15,967 bases of DNA from positions 1-15,967 of the forward strand of contig CANHSW010000015.1 of the NCBI GenBank assembly GCA_947463165.1, given 5' to 3'. A program made the position numbers and the translations under genes. Under the pieces are notes generated by a model. It made no database searches, had not been told where the DNA came from, and saw only the letters and a program-made list of their open reading frames with translations. This stretch comes from Cyanobacteriota bacterium. Lineage in GTDB: Bacteria > Cyanobacteriota > Cyanobacteriia > PCC-6307 > Cyanobiaceae. Positions 14,941 to 15,967 of the stretch are shown in pieces (the first letter of the stretch is position 1; each line of letters opens with the position of its first letter).

Positions 14941-15015
14941 CCAGGCGTGCCTGGTATTTCGACATATGCAGCCATCAATGGCTCTCTCCAGCGGAGACAT
15001 TAGGCAGCTTGCCTA
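14941..15015. promoter_or_regulatory. Cluster of four inverted repeats in the egtB/cysteine synthase divergent region
   Basis: Four small inverted repeats follow one another: CCAGGC-GT-GCCTGG (14941-14954), AGCCAT-CA-ATGGCT (14970-14983), TCTCC-AGC-GGAGA (14985-14997) and TAGGCA-GCT-TGCCTA (15001-15015). All have perfect arms. They fill most of the 125 bases between the two divergent starts. They may include operators for one or both promoters or leader hairpins. I could not assign -10/-35 boxes with confidence. If egtB begins at 14965, the first repeat is inside it. Confidence 0.45.
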
Positions 15016-15054
15016 CGATTCGCCCACCGGACATCAACAGGGCAGGCCAAGGCG

Positions 15055-15967
15055 ATGGGTGGCATCACGCAGGGTTTCGTAGGTGCCGTCGGCAACACCC
15101 CCCTCATCCGCCTCCACGCCCTCAGCGAGCTCACCGGCTGCGAGATTCTGGGCAAGGCGGAATTCATGAATCCCGGCGGCTCGGTGAAGGACCGCGCCGC
15201 CCTGGGAATCCTGCTGGAGGCGGAGCAGCAGGGCCTGCTCCAGCCCGGTGGCACGGTGGTTGAGGGCACAGCCGGCAACACGGGTATCGGCCTCACCCAT
15301 CTCTGCAATGCCCGCGGCTACAGGGCGCTGATCGTGATTCCAGACACCCAGTCGGCTGAAAAGATCGGCCTGCTGCGCAGCCTGGGGGCCGAGGTGCGCA
15401 AGGTGCCAGCCGTGCCCTACCGCGATCCCAACAATTACGTAAAACTCTCCGGTCGCATCGCCGCCGAAACGCCTGGCTCCCTGTGGGCCAATCAATTCGA
15501 CAACCTGGCCAATCGCCGCGCCCACTACAACACCACCGCCCCGGAGATCTGGCAGCAGACCGAGGGCCGGGTGGATGCCTGGGTGTCGGCCACCGGCACC
15601 GGCGGCACCTACGCCGGCGTGGCGATGTATCTCAAGCAGCAAAACCCCGCCGTCCGCTGCGTGCTGGCCGATCCCTGCGGCAGCTCCCTCTACTCATGGG
15701 CCAAGACCGGCGCCCTCAGCGCTGAGGGCAGCTCGATCACCGAGGGCATTGGCAACAGCCGGGTCACGGCCAACCTGGAGGGTGCTCCCATCGATGATGC
15801 GGTGCGCATCGACGACCAGGCGGCCCTGGACACCATCTACCAGCTGCTCTGGCAGGAGGGCCTGTTTCTGGGTGGTTCGGTGGGTATCAACGTGGCGGCC
15901 GCAGTGGAGACGGCCCGGCGCCTCGGTCCCGGCCACACGATCGTGACCGTTTTGTGCGATGGCGGCG
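15055..15967 (+). CDS. Cysteine synthase A (O-acetylserine sulfhydrylase type), 3' truncated
   Basis: This PLP enzyme makes cysteine from O-acetylserine and sulfide. The frame runs open from the ATG at 15055 to the window edge, giving about 304 residues. It starts MGGITQGFVGAVGNTPLIRL. The PLP lysine is K45 in NPGGSVKDRA, and the substrate-binding loop is EGTAGNTGIGL (70-80). SATGTGGTYAG supplies the Gly-rich PLP phosphate loop, and GGSVGIN is near the end. The loop reads TAGN where classical CysK has TSGN, as in some fungal and cyanobacterial relatives, so a specialised paralogue is possible and I give no symbol. The ribosome site is a modest AGG about eight bases upstream. It is divergent from the egt operon, which consumes cysteine-derived sulfur. 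Confidence 0.92.
   Translation, partial: MGGITQGFVGAVGNTPLIRLHALSELTGCEILGKAEFMNPGGSVKDRAALGILLEAEQQGLLQPGGTVVEGTAGNTGIGLTHLCNARGYRALIVIPDTQSAEKIGLLRSLGAEVRKVPAVPYRDPNNYVKLSGRIAAETPGSLWANQFDNLANRRAHYNTTAPEIWQQTEGRVDAWVSATGTGGTYAGVAMYLKQQNPAVRCVLADPCGSSLYSWAKTGALSAEGSSITEGIGNSRVTANLEGAPIDDAVRIDDQAALDTIYQLLWQEGLFLGGSVGINVAAAVETARRLGPGHTIVTVLCDGG

Noticed and set aside
13916..15082. Plus-strand frame of 388 codons opposite egtB
   Set aside because: The minus strand carries EgtB with its iron-binding motif and typical C-terminus. The plus frame is a GC-driven shadow.

Overview
This high-GC window looks like chromosome from a picocyanobacterium of the Synechococcus/Cyanobium type. The evidence is its gene content: an MreBCD block, an RpaB-like OmpR-family regulator beside lysS, a cyanobacterial-style SSB, and an EgtB/EgtD cluster carrying two small proteins that I know only from cyanobacteria. 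The assignment rests on recognised protein families, not on a database search.

Layout. 1-592: 3' part of a PfkB sugar kinase, convergent with tsaE (597-1142, minus). 1308-2738: ahcY, divergent from tsaE. 2739-3162: a non-coding stretch with short repeats, two hairpins and a (CTAA)6 tract. 3163-3558: ssb (minus), separated from mreB by a repeat-rich 486-base gap. 4045-7690: mreB, mreC, mreD and a sugar-type ABC solute-binding lipoprotein, tightly packed. 7691-7995: repeats and a hairpin. 7996-8778: response regulator; 8866-10419: lysS; 10569-10832: small conserved-looking orphan protein. 11000-11678 (minus): a VapBC-like toxin-antitoxin pair. 11861-14929 (minus): egtB-egtD and two small partner genes, each junction overlapping by ATGA. 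15055-end: a cysteine synthase, divergent from egtB and cut by the window edge.

How the genes fit together. MreB/C/D form the cell-shape and wall-elongation machine. AhcY removes S-adenosylhomocysteine, the by-product of methylations such as the three carried out by EgtD. EgtD makes hercynine from histidine, and EgtB adds sulfur from a cysteine-type donor. The divergent cysteine synthase could supply that sulfur. No EgtE lyase, EgtA or EgtC is visible here. LysS, TsaE and SSB are housekeeping functions.

The most unusual signal is outside the genes. Most longer intergenic spaces contain short imperfect tandem repeats with units of about 11-19 bases, and the unit differs from gap to gap. At two gene ends (the solute-binding protein and lysS) the duplicated unit includes the stop codon. 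The egtB/cysK divergent region holds four inverted repeats in a row within 75 bases. The four-gene egt operon with its two uncharacterised partners is the best candidate for an incompletely described biological system.
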